Shown here: in pieces, positions 18,997 to 31,176 of the stretch
Layout of the letters: every line of letters starts with the position of its first letter
Position numbering within the stretch: position 1 is the stretch's first letter
Assembly (NCBI GenBank): GCA_963707665.1
Contig: CAVPQU010000009.1
Coordinates: 1 to 64,000, forward strand
Direction of reading: 5' to 3'
Origin: DATJCV01 sp963707665
GTDB lineage: Bacteria > Pseudomonadota > Gammaproteobacteria > Burkholderiales > Burkholderiaceae_D
DNA: 64,000 bases
Made by a program: the position numbers and the translations under genes
Notes under the pieces: generated by a model
Told to the model about the DNA's origin: nothing
Database searches by the model: none
What the model saw: the letters and a program-made list of their open reading frames with translations, nothing else

Positions 18997-19711
18997 TCAA
19001 GCCAGCGCCTGCTCGATCTCGCGCCTGGATCGCTTCCGCCGCCGCCTTGGGATCGGCGGCTTCCGTGATCGGGCCGGCCGACCACCAGATAATCCGCGCC
19101 GGCGGCGATCGCGCGCGCCGGCGTCATGATGCGCTTCTGGTCGCCGGTCGCCGCGCCCGCCGGGCGGATGCCCGGCGTCACCAGATGCATCTGGTGGCCG
19201 ACGATCTTGCGCAGCGCGGCCGCTTCTTCCGGCGAGCAGACGAGGCCGTCGACGCCGAGCACCTGCGCCTGCTGCGCGCGCGCCTCGACCAGATCGGAGA
19301 CGCCGAGGCGATAGCCGGCGGCATGCAGATCGCCGTCGTCGTAGGAGGTCAGCACGGTGACGGCGAGAATTTTCAGGCCCGATCCCGCGCGCGCCTCGAC
19401 CGCGGCCTTCATGGTCTGCGGATAGGCGTGCACGGTGAGGAAGGTCGCGCCGAGCTTGGCGACGCTCTCGACGCCGCGCGCCACGGTGTTGCCGATGTCG
19501 TGCAGCTTGAGATCGACGAAGACCTTCTTGCCGGCAGTCCGCCAGCTTGCGCGACCAGCGGCAGGCCGCCGGCATAAGCCGAGCTGATAGCCGATCTTGT
19601 AGAAGGTCACGCTGTCGCCGAGCCGCGCGATCATCGCTTCCGCCTCGGCGACGCCGGGCAGATCGAGCGCCACGATCAGGCGGTCTGCGGAGCGATCTTG
19701 GCTGGCTGCAT
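18997..19711 (-). CDS. pyrF: Orotidine 5'-phosphate decarboxylase, several frameshifts
   Basis: Last step of UMP synthesis, about 235 residues. The catalytic Lys/Asp network is in FVDLKLHDIGNTVARG, the substrate loop in LVTPGIRPAG, and the phosphate-binding region in GADYLVVGRP. Start ATG 19711 (MQPAKIAPQ); one base appears to be missing near 19690 before LIVALDLPG. Other changes near 19550, 19075 and 19020. The stop lies 21 bases before the DUF1330 gene. All the sequence needed for activity is present after correction. Confidence 0.92.
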
Positions 19712-19717
19712 GTCACC

Positions 19718-20298
19718 TCACATCATGCGTTGGGAAACATCGATCAACTGCCGCACCAGCGCCTTCAGCGCCTCGATGTCGGCGGCATGCTTCAGCCGGT
19801 CCATCTCGTCATAGGCCTCGTCGGCGAACGACAGCGCGAGCTGGTTCGGGATCACGGTGGCGTGGCAGGCCGACAGGATCAGCCGCAGCGCCGCCAGCGC
19901 GCGGGTGCCGCCGAGCCGGCCGCCGGAGGCGGCCGCGATCGCAAACGCGCGGCTCGCGAAACACCTGCGCCGCGGCTCTCGTGCGCGTCCTGCACCCGGC
20001 TGACCCAGTCGATGGTGTTCTTGACCAGCGCCGGCACCGAGGAATTGTATTCCGGCGTCACGATCAGCACGCCATGATGGGCGCCGATCATGCGCTTGAG
20101 ATTGACCGCGTGCTTCGGCACGCCGGATTTCGCCTGCAGGTCGCCGTCATAGATCGGCAGCGGAAAATCCGACAGCGAGATGCGGGTGACATCGGCGCCG
20201 GCCTGCGCCAGTTCATGCGCGGCCACCGCCGCCAGCTTCGCATTGAGCGAGCCGGTGCGCAGCGATCCGGGGATCACGAGGATTTTCAGCGCGGCCAT
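19718..20298 (-). CDS. NAD(P)H-dependent FMN reductase-family protein
   Basis: Flavodoxin-fold reductase of about 190 residues. The FMN phosphate-binding loop VIPGSLRTGSLNAKL and the flavin-contacting motif TPEYNSSVPALVKNTIDWVSR are typical of the ChrR/SsuE/ArsH-like family. The frame changes near 19960, after which the C-terminal helix (LALSFADEAYDEMDRLKHAAD) continues in another frame to the stop at 19718. It lies seven bases upstream of pyrF. The physiological electron acceptor is unknown. Confidence 0.87.
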
Positions 20299-20351
20299 TT
20301 CTGAAATCGCATTCGGGGCAGAGCCCGCCGCGCGAATAGCGCCGGGCGGCA

Positions 20352-20955
20352 TCAGCCCTTGCGATACACCCAGACCCGGGCGGGCGGAAGGTTCATCCAG
20401 ATCCGCTCGGAGGCTTCTGTGGACACGCCGGGCAGCGATTTCGGGATCGGCGGCGCGACCGAATAGGTGAACTGCACGAAGGGCGCGCCCGGCGCCAGCG
20501 CCGCGAAGGCGTCGCGGATCAGTTTCAGGCGCGTCAGCATCGGCTTGGTGACCAGCGGCAGGCCGGAGACCACCGCGGAGGCCGGCGCCTCCAGCACATC
20601 GCCAGAGCGAGTCGCGCAGCGCATAGGCATCGCCCTGCACCACCTTGGCCTGCGGATAGCGGTCGCGCAGCAGCGCGCAGAAGCCGGGATTGTATTCGAC
20701 CAGCACCAGCCGCTTCTGATCGACGCCATGCTCGATCAGCGCGTTGGTGATCGCGCCGGTGCCGGGTCCGAGTTCGACGACCGGTCCGTCGGAGTCGACA
20801 TCGACATATTGCGCCATGGTGCGCGCCAGCAGCTTGCCCGACGGCATCACCGCGCCCATGTGCAGCGGCTTTTCGATCCATGAACGGAGAAAGCGAACCT
20901 CGTCGTCGAGACGGAGAGGCTTCTTCAACGCACGCACGGACGATTGCAAAGGCAT
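20352..20955 (-). CDS. Class I SAM methyltransferase, phospholipid N-methyltransferase-like
   Basis: About 200 residues. The SAM-binding motif VVELGPGTGAITNAL, an acidic second strand (RLVLVEYNPGF) and a motif-IV equivalent (VVSGLPLVTKP) define a class I methyltransferase of the COG3963 type, related to PmtA phospholipid N-methyltransferases and to rRNA adenine dimethylases. A position after dnaJ is usual in this group. The frame changes near 20600 where the SLW/DVLEAPASAVVSGLP segments join. PmtA-like phosphatidylethanolamine methylation is plausible but cannot be separated from other substrates by sequence alone. Confidence 0.75.
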
Positions 20956-21161
20956 GTCGCTACCAGGCGGGACCGCAACTAAGCGGGGGATGTCAGAAAA
21001 CAGTCATAAAGACGTATAGGTCGAGGCCGAAACGGTCAAGCCAAACGGTGACGCGCCGGCTCGCGTCAAAGCGCCGGCGATTCGGCGATAAGACCATGCG
21101 CAGGCTGAATTATTTCGGCGCGAGCCGAGACGCGCGCGCGACGCACGGCCTGCAGCGCGAG

Positions 21162-22299
21162 TCAGGAGCCGGCGCGGTTGCCGAAGAAGTCCTTGACCTT
21201 GGTGAAGAAACCCGCCGCTTCCGGCTGGGTTGCGCCGGACGACAGTTTTTCGAACTCGGCCAGCAATTCCTGCTGCTTCTTGGTCAGATTCTGCGGCGTT
21301 TCGACCACGACCTGGACATACATGTCGCCGGTCTGGCGCGAGCGCAGCACCGGCATGCCCTTTGATGCAATGCGGAAGCGGCGGCCGGACTGCGTGCCCG
21401 GCCGGCACTTTCACCTTGGTCTTGCCCTTGTCGATGGTCGGCACCTCGAATTCGCCGCCGAGCGCCGCCGTCACCATCGAGATCGGCACCCGGCAATGCA
21501 GGTCGGCGCCGTCGCGCTGGAAGAACTCGTGCGTCGCCAGCGACAGGAAAATGTAGAGATCGCCGGGCGGACCGCCGCGGACGCCGGCCTCGCCTTCGCC
21601 GGCGAGGCGGATGCGGGTGCCGTCCTCGACGCCCTGCGGAATGTTGACCGACAGCGTGCGGTCGCGCGTCACGCGGCCCGAGCCCGAGCAGGACGGGCAG
21701 GCATCCTCGATCATCTGGCCGCGGCCCTGACAGCCCGGGCAGGTGCGCTCCAGCGTGAAGAAGCCCTGCGCCTGCCGCACGCGGCCCGGCGCCGCCGCAG
21801 ATCGAGCAGGTCTTCGGCTTGGTGCCGGCCTTGGCGCCGGTGCCCGAGCAGGGCTCGCAGGTGACCGAGACCGGAATCTCGATCTGCGCGGTCTTGCCCT
21901 GGAAGGCTTCCTCCAGCGTGATTTCCATGTTGTAGCGCAGGTCGGCGCCGCGCTCGCGGCCGCCGCCGCGCCGCCGCGCTGCCCGGCCATGCCGAACAGG
22001 TCTTCGAAAATATCGGAGAAGGACGAGGCGAAGCCGGCGCCGAAGCCGGGACCGCCGCCGCCCATGCCCTGCTCGAACGCGGCATGGCCGAAGCGGTCAT
22101 AGGCGGCGCGCTTGTCGCCGTCCTTGAGGACCTCGTAGGCTTCGTTGATTTCCTTGAACTTGACTTCGCTGGAGGCATCGCCGGGATTCTTGTCCGGATG
22201 CCACTTCATCGCGAGCTTGCGGAACGCCGCCTTGAGCTTGCCATCGTCCGCGGTCCGCTCGACTTCCAGGGTTTCGTAATAGCAGCGCTTGGTGGACAT
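21162..22299 (-). CDS. dnaJ: Chaperone DnaJ, several frameshifts
   Basis: Hsp40 co-chaperone of DnaK. The J domain holds the HPD motif (KWHPDKNPG), followed by a Gly/Phe-rich linker (GGGGPGFGAGFASSFSDIF). The zinc-binding region has CXXCXGXG repeats (CEPCSGTG, CSICGGAG, CPGCQGRG, CPSCSGSG), then the substrate-binding C-terminal domain (VEDGTRIRLAGEGEAG). Frame changes near 21965, 21790, 21400 and 21365. The C-terminal tail ends AGFFTKVKDFFGNRAGS. It starts about 145 bases after the dnaK stop, behind a probable terminator, so it may be partly uncoupled from dnaK. Confidence 0.94.
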
Positions 22300-22329
22300 C
22301 AGTCAAACCCGCCCGAAATTCGTCTTCAT

Positions 22330-22366
22330 GCCGAAGGCACGCGTCACGAAAGATGCAGCCTTCGGC
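22330..22366. promoter_or_regulatory. 9-bp hairpin in the dnaK-dnaJ gap
   Basis: gccgaaggc and gccttcggc form a perfect 9-bp stem with a 19-base loop between the dnaK terminator and the dnaJ start. It could be an mRNA structure influencing dnaJ expression or an RNA-processing site. Confidence 0.4.
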
Positions 22367-22371
22367 TTAAC

Positions 22372-22430
22372 GAAAAATGACCCCCACCCATCGAGACGCA
22401 GCGCTGCGCGCTCTTTGGAATGAGGGTCAT
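22372..22430 (-). terminator. Probable intrinsic terminator after dnaK
   Basis: Read on the minus strand, atgaccc (22430-22424) pairs with gggtcat (22383-22377) around a GC-rich inner region, and a run of T follows at once (22377-22373). It lies 14 bases after the dnaK stop and before dnaJ. Confidence 0.55.
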
Positions 22431-22444
22431 GATCGCTAGCCCGC

Positions 22445-24346
<1,902 letters not shown>

Positions 24347-24450
24347 GGTCCTCATATCCTTCTTTTTGCGGCAGGTTGGCTGGGCCCTGACGGCGCACCG
24401 AACCGAACCCCCAACGATCAAATACTCGCGATATTGCGACGGTGAGCCTC

Positions 24451-24478
24451 ATATAGGAGGGGGGGTTGGGCCTGCAAG
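24451..24478 (-). promoter_or_regulatory. RpoH-type heat-shock promoter of dnaK
   Basis: On the minus strand CTTGCA (24478-24473) and CTATAT (24456-24451) are separated by exactly 16 bases. This agrees with the alphaproteobacterial sigma-32 consensus CTTG...CYTATNT. It lies about 100 bases upstream of the dnaK start. No CIRCE (HrcA) operator is visible here. Confidence 0.65.
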
Positions 24479-24499
24479 GACTGAACGCAACCTTGAGGC

Positions 24500-24869
24500 C
24501 TGAAAAGACTGACGTTTGAAAGATTGTGTCAGCTCAAGGCGGGCGGAGCAGGCTGTACCGCGTTAAGAGTTCGGCAATCCTGCCTCGCGCGCGGCAGGCC
24601 GCGAGCGTCCGCGGCCGATGCGGATTGGCCGCAGCCTGACCGGAGACGCGGCATCTGCCACTGGAACGCCTGAAAACGGGCCGGCGGGATATCCGCGAAA
24701 TCGCCGCAATCGGACCTGCCCGGGAACGAACGCCTGCCTGCCCTGTTGCACGGACATCAAAACCGCTAAAAGCGGGCCGACTGAACCGAGGCCTCCAGAG
24801 CCTCCGAGCGACCACGTGCTGCGCCGGCCGACCATTGAACGGCCTCAATGCAAACCCGGTAGATTCTTC
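24500..24869. other. Intergenic region between dnaK and an exported-protein gene
   Basis: About 370 bases between two divergent genes. Three overlapping open frames of 90-120 codons exist, but none has a recognisable motif or a good start. Apart from the dnaK heat-shock promoter just outside and a presumed promoter for the rightward gene, I see nothing definite. Confidence 0.5.
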
Positions 24870-25811
24870 ATGAAGCCACTTCGCTACCTCGCTGCGGTTG
24901 CCCTCCTTGTTGCCGCCACCTGTTCCGCGTTCGCCGCCGACCCGGTTTTCCGCCGGGCGCCCGGGTCGGCCTGACGCCGCTGGTCGGCCTCGCCCACGCC
25001 AAGACCTTCGTCGGCTTCGAGACCGAGGACCAGGGCGTCAAGGTGCTGATGACGGACCTGCCGGCCGAGGCCTATGGCGAGGTCGCCAATGCCTTCAAGG
25101 CCAATCCCGGCGGCACCGGCGGCATCAAGCCGGAGAGCATCGAGACCGCGGCCGGCCTCGCCTACTACACCGCCGAGAACGCCAAGGACGGCGCCACCAA
25201 TGTGCGGCGCTATTCGATGATCCTGCCGGGCCCGACCTTCTCCGGCTATGTCGCCGTGCAGGTGCCGGAGAACGCCTCGAAGATCTATACCGACGACGCC
25301 GTGCGCCAGATGTTCGCCACCGCCGTGATCCGCAAGGAGGTTCCGGTCGACGAGCAGCTCGGGCATGATGCCGTTCAAGATCAGCGAGCTCAGCAACTTC
25401 AAGAACGTCCGCACGCTGGCGCCGGGCGCCGCCGTCATTCTCGCCGACGGCGACGAAAAGACCGGCTTCGAAGCCGCGCCCTTCATGATCATCGGCCTGA
25501 TCGGCATCGACGCGCGGCCTCGCCCGACGATCGCGGCCGCTTCGCCCAGCAGATCGCGACCACGATTCCCGGCGTGCGCGACGGCCAGGATCACGATGTC
25601 CGAGCCGGTCCGCATCGACGGCCAGCCCGGCTACGAGACCCGGATCGACGCCATCAGCGGCAAGGACAATACGCCGGTCACCGTCGTGCAATGGCTGCGG
25701 TTCGGCGCCCAGACCTCGCTGCGCATCATCGGCAGCTCGCCGCGCGACGACTGGACCAAGGCGTTTCCGCGCTTCCGCGCCGTGCGCGACGGCATTCAGC
25801 CGCGCGGCTGA
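24870..25811 (+). CDS. Conserved exported protein of unknown function
   Basis: About 315 residues with a clear signal peptide (LRYLAAVALLVAATCSAFA, cleavage before DPVF). The mature part has blocks VGLTPLVGLAHAKTFVGFE, MILPGPTFSGYVAVQVPENA, MMPFKISELSNFKNVRTLAP and EPVRIDGQPGYETRIDA. I recognise no named domain; similar proteins seem to occur in Bradyrhizobium relatives. Frame changes near 24960, 25362, 25525 and 25590. Probably periplasmic. Confidence 0.7.
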
Positions 25812-25923
25812 TCGGGCCTGCGACGGCTGCCGAAGATTCAATCGCGCGCCGCCGCGTAAAGCCGCTTTACGCTTTCGCCGCGACCTGATTTGCTGGTGCC
25901 GATCCTCGACAGGGAGATGCACC

Positions 25924-26658
25924 ATGTTCGACCGCACTTCGATCGCAGGCAGATTCTCGCCGGCTCGTTGCCGGCACGGCGGCGATGGCGACGCTTGTTC
26001 CCGCGCACGCTCTGGGCGGCTGCCGATCAAGCCCGACGACGCATCGGCGCTGCTGGTGATCGACGTGCAGAACTGTTTCCTGCCCGGCGGCAGCCTCGCG
26101 GTGAAGGACGGCGAGCAGGTCGTTCCCGTCATCAACCGCATCGCCAAGAGCTTTGCCAATGTGGTGATGACGCAGGACTGGCACACCGCCGGGCCACGTC
26201 TCGTTCGCCTCAGTCGCATGCCGGCAAGAAGCCGTTCGAGACCGTCGATCTCGCCTACGGCAAGCAGGTGCTGTGGCCCGATCACTGCGTGCAGGGAACC
26301 GACGGCGCCGCGCTGTCGAAGGATCTCGCGATCCCGCAGGCCGGGCTCGTCATCCGCAAGGGCTTCCACAAGGACGTCGACAGCTATTCGGCCTTCACCG
26401 AGGCCGACGGCAAGACCACGACCGGGCTCGCCGCCTATCTGAAGGCGCGCAAGGTCAAGCGCGCTGTTCGTGGCGGGCCTCGCCACCGATTTCTGCGTCG
26501 CCTGGACCGCGCTCGATGCGCGCAAGGCCGGCTTCGAGACCTATGTGGTCGAAGACGCCTGCCGCGGCATCGACACCCAGGGCTCGCTGGCCAAGGCCTG
26601 GGCCGATATGGCCAAGGCCGGCGTCAAGCGCATCCAGTCGGCGGATATCGCGGCCTAG
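25924..26658 (+). CDS. pncA: Nicotinamidase/pyrazinamidase with a Tat-type signal peptide
   Basis: Isochorismatase-fold amidohydrolase converting nicotinamide to nicotinate. Catalytic aspartate in LLVIDVQNCF, lysine in KGFHKDVDSYSAF and cysteine in GLATDFCVAWTALDA are all present, with metal ligands in TQDWHTAGH...SFASSH. The N-terminus is unusual for the enzyme. After correcting three single-base losses between about 25940 and 26022 it reads DRRQILAGSLAGTAAMATLVPAHALG, a twin-arginine leader. Other frame changes near 26198, 26215 and 26465. A periplasmic location is inferred. A reader should verify the N-terminus because it depends on the corrections. Confidence 0.82.
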
Positions 26659-26678
26659 GATTCTCGATCGCTGCGCGG

Positions 26679-27302
26679 CTAGGCGAGCGACTGTTCGCTC
26701 GCGTTCAGTTCGCCGGCGCGGCGCGCCTTCGCGCCGCCCTTGGAGACGCCGACCAGCGCCGGGCGCAGCACGCGCTCGCCGATCATGTAGCCGGCCTGCA
26801 CGACCTGCACCACGGTGCCTGACGGCACCGACGGATCGGGCACCTCGTACATCGCCTGCTGGAAGTTCGGATCGAACTTCTCGCCCGACGGATCGAACTT
26901 CTTGACGCCGTTCTTTTCCAGCGTGTTGAGCAGCGAGCGCTCGGTCAGCTCGACGCCTTCGATAAGCGCCTTGAGGCCGGGATCGGCGGTCTCCTTGGCC
27001 TCGGCCGGAACCGCATCGAGCGCGCGCTGCAGATTGTCGGCGATATCGAGCATGTCGCGGGCAAAGCCGGTGATGCCATAGGTCTTGGCATCGGCGACCT
27101 CGCGGCGGTGCGCTTGCGCAGGTTTTCCATCTCCGCCAGCGTGCGCAGCATCTTGTCGCGCGCCTCGGCCAGCTTCCTTGGTCAGCGCCTCGACCGATCC
27201 TTCCTCGGGATCGTCGGGCATGATGTAGGGCTTTGAGACCACGGGCTCGCCGGTCTGGGCCGGTTTCGCCGCGTCGTCATTCGGCCGGTTCGGATCGGTC
27301 AT
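26679..27302 (-). CDS. grpE: Nucleotide-exchange factor GrpE
   Basis: Exchange factor that releases ADP from DnaK, about 207 residues. A charged N-terminus leads into the long dimerising helix (EALTKEAAEARDKMLRTLAEMENLRKR after correction), then a four-helix bundle (FARDMLDIADNLQRALDAVP) and the beta domain GYMIGERVLRPALVGVSKG. Two compensating frame changes near 27175 and 27112 scramble part of the helix in the raw frame only. It lies 110 bases downstream of hrcA and has its own possible heat-shock promoter. Confidence 0.95.
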   Translation of the reverse strand: MTDPNRPNDDAAKPAQTGEPVVSKPYIMPDDPEEGSVEALTKEAGRGARQDAAHAGGDGKPAQAHRREVADAKTYGITGFARDMLDIADNLQRALDAVPAEAKETADPGLKALIEGVELTERSLLNTLEKNGVKKFDPSGEKFDPNFQQAMYEVPDPSVPSGTVVQVVQAGYMIGERVLRPALVGVSKGGAKARRAGELNASEQSLA

Positions 27303-27354
27303 AGGCTGCCTTCTCAAAAAACGCGTCTGGTCGAATGGGGATTTGCTGCCGGGG

Positions 27355-27384
27355 ATATCGTGCTTTAGGCGGCCGAAAATCAAG
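27355..27384 (-). promoter_or_regulatory. Possible RpoH-type promoter of grpE
   Basis: On the minus strand CTTGAT (27384-27379) and CGATAT (27360-27355) are 18 bases apart, ending about 53 bases before the grpE start. The -35 fits sigma-32 well, the -10 less well than that of dnaK. Confidence 0.4.
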
Positions 27385-27411
27385 CGTTCATACCCGCGTT
27401 TCGGGGCCGGA

Positions 27412-28501
27412 TCAGCCGCCCAGCATCCGGCTGACGATGCGCGCGGCATAGTCCACCGTCGGGATCACCCGGGCATAGTTCAGCCGGGTCGGCCCGATCA
27501 CGCCGAGCACGCCGACGATGCGGCCCGCGGCATCGCTATAGGGCGCGATGATGGTCGAGGAACCCGACAGCGAGAACAGCTTGTTCTCCGATCCGATGAA
27601 AATCCGCACGCCTTCGGCGCGTTCGGCGCGGCCCAGCAGGTCGATCACGCCGCGCTTGGTCTCGAGATCGTCGAACAGCGACTTGACGCGCTCGAGATCT
27701 TCCAGCGCGTGCAGGTCTTCCAGCAGATTGGCGTGGCCGCGCACGATCAACTGCCGGTCCTCGCTCTCGCCGCCGGACCAGCTCGCGATGCCGGCCGCGA
27801 TCACCTTCTGCGTCAGCTGATCGAGTTCGGCGCGGCTCTGCGTCAGCGCGGTTTCGAGCTCGAGCCGCGCTTCGGCGAGCGTCCGGCCGCGAATCCGCGA
27901 ATTGAGGAAATTGGTCGCTTCGGTCAGCGCCGACGACGGCACGCCGGGCGGCAGCGTCAGCACGCGGTTCTCGACCTGGCCGTCCTCGCCGACCAGCACC
28001 ACCAGCGCGCGCTCCGGCTCCAGCCGCACGAATTCGATGTGTTTCAGCCGCGAATTGGATTTGGCGGTCAGCACCACGGCCGCGGCGCGGGTCAGGCCCG
28101 ACAGCCGCGTCAGCGCTTCGCCGAGCGCCGCCTCGACCGATTGCGCGCGGCCGACGGAGGCAAGCTGGGTCTGGATCGACTGCCGCTCGGCTTCGGTGAG
28201 GTCGCCGACCTGCATCAGGGCGTCGACGAAGAAGCGCAGGCCGAGTTCGGTCGGCAGCCGGCCGGCCGAGGTATGCGGCGCATAGATCAGGCCGAGCTGC
28301 TTCGAGGTCCGACATCACGTTGCGCACCGAGGCCGGCGACAGCGGCACCGCGATCAGGCGCGAGATGTTGCGCGAGCCGACGGGTTCGCCGGTCGCGAGA
28401 TAACTCTCGACGATTTGACGAAAAATGTCGCGCGAGCGCTCGTTGAGCTGGGCGAGCCCGGCATGCGGCGCGATCAGGCCAATCGGATCGTGGTGGGCCA
28501 C
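27412..28501 (-). CDS. hrcA: Heat-inducible transcription repressor HrcA
   Basis: Repressor that binds CIRCE operators and is tuned by GroEL, about 362 residues. A winged helix at the N-terminus (YLATGEPVGSRNISRLI, LSPASVRNVMSDLE) is followed by the GAF-like and dimerisation domains (LEDLERVKSLFDDLETKRGVIDLL, VGVLGVIGPTRLNYARVIP). One frame change near 28305. The start is a GTG at 28501. No CIRCE element is visible in its own upstream region or before dnaK and grpE, so its targets, probably groESL, lie elsewhere. Confidence 0.94.
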
Positions 28502-28663
28502 TGTTTACTTCCTCACAGCCCCCTAATCTGTCCATCCGGCGGGCCAATGACAAGCATCGCATTAGGCGCCGAAACAGGGCCAAAAAGCCCTTGCCGCCTG
28601 CCGCTCCCCCTCCTACAAGCACCGCGAACCGAGATTTGCCTGATTTTTCGAAAGGATTTCCCC

Positions 28664-29379
28664 ATGCGGCCAAGCCGCCGTGCGCCCGATGAGCTGCGCC
28701 CCGTGTCGCTGGAACGCGGCGTGGTCAAATATGCCGAAGGTTCCTGCATGGTGAAATTCGGCGACACCCATGTGCTGGTCACCGCCACGCTGGAAGAGCG
28801 GCTGCCGCCCTGGCTCAAGGGCCAGGGCCGCGGCTGGGTCACGGCCGAATACGGCATGCTGCCGCGCGCCACGCTGGAACGCACCCGCCGCGAGGCCGCC
28901 GCCGGCAAGCAGGGCGGCCGCACCGTCGAGATCCAGCGCCTGATCGGCCGCTCGCTGCGCGCCGCCGTCGACCTCGAAGCGCTCGGCGAGCGCCAGATCA
29001 CGGTCGATTGCGACGTGATCCAGGCCGATGGCGGCACCCGCACCGCCTCGATCACCGGCGCCTGGGTGGCGCTGGCCGACTGCATCGCCTGGATGAAGAC
29101 CCGCAACATGATCAAGGCAACAACGTGCTGCGCGACAATGTCGCCGCGATCTCCTGCGGCATCTACAAGGGCACGCCGGTGCTCGACCTCGACTATGCCG
29201 AGGATTCCGAGGCCGACACCGACGCCAATTTCGTCATGACCGGCGACGGCCGCATCATCGAGGTGCAGGGCACCGCCGAAAAGACGCCGTTCTCGCAGGA
29301 CGAGTTCCTGGCGCTGATGGCACTGGCGCGCAAGGGCGTCGCGCGTCTGGTGGACTTGCAGAAGATGGCCGTCGCGTAG
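28664..29379 (+). CDS. rph: Ribonuclease PH
   Basis: Phosphorolytic exoribonuclease trimming tRNA 3' ends, about 238 residues. Typical blocks: RPVSLERGVVKYAEGSCMVKFGDTHVLVTA, GRGWVTAEYGMLPRAT, QRLIGRSLRAAVDL and DCDVIQADGGTRTASITGA. The frame changes near 29116, apparently by loss of one g in a ggg run (MIKGNNVLRDNV restored), one of the few deletions in the window. The start has an AAAGGA site. It diverges from hrcA and leads into rdgB 11 bases downstream. Confidence 0.95.
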
Positions 29380-29390
29380 TCTGATCGCTC

Positions 29391-30020
29391 ATGCACCGTC
29401 AAATCACCGGCAAGCTCGTGATCGCGACCCACAATCCCGGCAAGCTCGCCGAGATGCGCGAACTGCTGGCGCCGCATGGCGTCGAGGCGGTTTCCGCCGG
29501 CGAGCTCGGCCTCGGCGAACCCGAGGAGACCGGCGACACCTTTCGCGCCAACGCCGCGATCAAGGCGATCGCGGCGGCGAAGGCCACGGAGCTTCCCGCC
29601 TTCGCCGACGATTCCGGCCTCGTGGTCGATGCGCTCGACGGCGCGCCCGGCATCTACTCGGCGCGCTGGGCCGGCGAGAGCAAGGATTTCACCGCGGCGA
29701 TGACGCGGATCGAGCGCCTGTTGCAGGAGCGCGGCGCGACCACGCCGGACAAGCGCAAGGCGCATTTCGTCTCCGCGCTGTGCGTCGCCTGGCCCGACGG
29801 TCATCTCGAAGAGGTCGAGGCGCGCGCCGACGGCACGCTGGTGTGGCCGCCGCGCGGCACCGCCGGCTTCGGCTACGATCCGGCGTTCCTGCCCGACGGC
29901 CACACGCGCACCTTCGGCGAGATGACCTCGATCGAGAAGCACGGCCTGCCGCCGCTCGGCCTCGGCCTGTCGCACCGCGCCCGCGCCTTCGTCAAACTGG
30001 CGGAGATCTGCCTTGACTGA
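29391..30020 (+). CDS. rdgB: XTP/dITP pyrophosphatase (non-canonical purine NTPase), intact
   Basis: Nucleotide-pool sanitising enzyme hydrolysing ITP, dITP and XTP to monophosphates. 209 residues in one frame. The nucleotide-binding start IATHNPGKLAEMREL, the catalytic region FADDSGLVVDALDGAPGIYSARW and the C-terminal FGYDPAFLPDG...LSHRARAF blocks are all present. The last codons overlap the TTG start of hemW. Part of an rph-rdgB-hemW operon. Confidence 0.96.
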   Translation: MHRQITGKLVIATHNPGKLAEMRELLAPHGVEAVSAGELGLGEPEETGDTFRANAAIKAIAAAKATELPAFADDSGLVVDALDGAPGIYSARWAGESKDFTAAMTRIERLLQERGATTPDKRKAHFVSALCVAWPDGHLEEVEARADGTLVWPPRGTAGFGYDPAFLPDGHTRTFGEMTSIEKHGLPPLGLGLSHRARAFVKLAEICLD

Positions 30021-31175
30021 CGCGCAATCAGCAAGCCTTCGGCGTCTACGTGCACTGGCCGTTCTGCCTGTCGAAATGCCCGTATTGCGATTTCAACAGC
30101 CACGTCCGCCACGCGCCGATCGACGAAGAGCGCTTTGCCGCGCGCCTTTGCCCGCGAGATCGAAACCACGGCGGCGCGCGCGCCGGGCCGCGCAGGTGTC
30201 CTCGATCTTTCTCGGCGGCGGCACGCCGTCGCTGATGCAGCCGCAGACCGTCGGCGCCATCCTCGATGCGATCGGCAAGCACTGGCGCGTCGCCGACGAC
30301 GTCGAGGTGACGCTGGAGGCCAATCCGACCAGCGTCGAGGCGACGCGGTTTCGCGGCTATCGCGCCGCCGGCGTCAACCGCGTCTCGCTCGGCGTGCAGG
30401 CGCTCGACGATGCCTCGCTGAAGGCGCTCGGACGACTGCACAGCGCGCGCGAGGCGCTGGATGCGGTCGCGATCGCGCGCACCGCGTTCGACCGCTATTC
30501 GTTCGACCTGATCTACGCCCGCCCCGACCAGACGCCCGCAGATGTGGGCCGACGAACTGAAGCTCGCGATTTCGGAAGCCGCCGAACATCTGTCGCTCTA
30601 CCAGCTCACCATCGAGGAAGGCACGCCGTTCTTCGGCCTGCACGCGGCCGGCAAGCTGAAGACGCCGGACGAAGCGGTCGCGCGCGCGCTCTACGACGTG
30701 ACGCAGGAAGTCTGCGCCGCGCACGGCCTGCCGGCCTACGAGATTTCCAACCACGCGCGGCCGGGCGCGGAGTGCCAGCACAATCTCGTCTACTGGCGCG
30801 GCGAGGAATATGCCGGCATCGGCCCCGGCGCCCATGGCCGCCTCGACATCAACGGCACGCAGGCACGCGATCGCGACCGAGAAGCGTCCCGAGGCCTGGC
30901 TGATGCGCGTCGAGGCCAACGGCCACGGCGTCGTCACCGACGATCTCCTCAACAGCGAAGAACGCGCCGACGAATTTCTGCTGATGGGATTGCGGCTCGC
31001 CGAGGGCATCGATCCCAAGCGCTACGCGGCGCTGTCCGGCCGCACGCTCGATCCGGACCGGATCGCCATCCTGCGCGACGAAGGCGCCATCACCGTCGAC
31101 GCCGACGGCCGGCTGCGCGTGACGCAGTCGGGATTTCCGGTGCTCGATGCGGTGGTGGCGGATCTCGCGGCGTAA
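30013..31175 (+). CDS. hemW: Radical SAM heme chaperone HemW (HemN-like)
   Basis: About 385 residues. The radical-SAM cysteines CLSKCPYC follow YVHWPF at the N-terminus, then IFLGGGTPSLM, TLEANPTSVE and GVNRVSLGVQALDD. The C-terminal HemN-like domain includes YEISNHARPGAECQHNLVYW and GIGPGAHGRL. Start codon is TTG at 30013, overlapping the rdgB stop. Extra single bases near 30030, 30149, 30538 and 30862 (and one near 30190) break the frame; removing each restores the family sequence. HemW proteins bind and deliver heme and are often misnamed coproporphyrinogen oxidases. Confidence 0.93.
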
Positions 31176-31176
31176 C

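Noticed and set aside
24534..24848. Overlapping frames of 90-120 codons between dnaK and the exported protein
   Set aside because: All are low-complexity Arg/Pro/Gly-rich with no ribosome site or recognisable motif.
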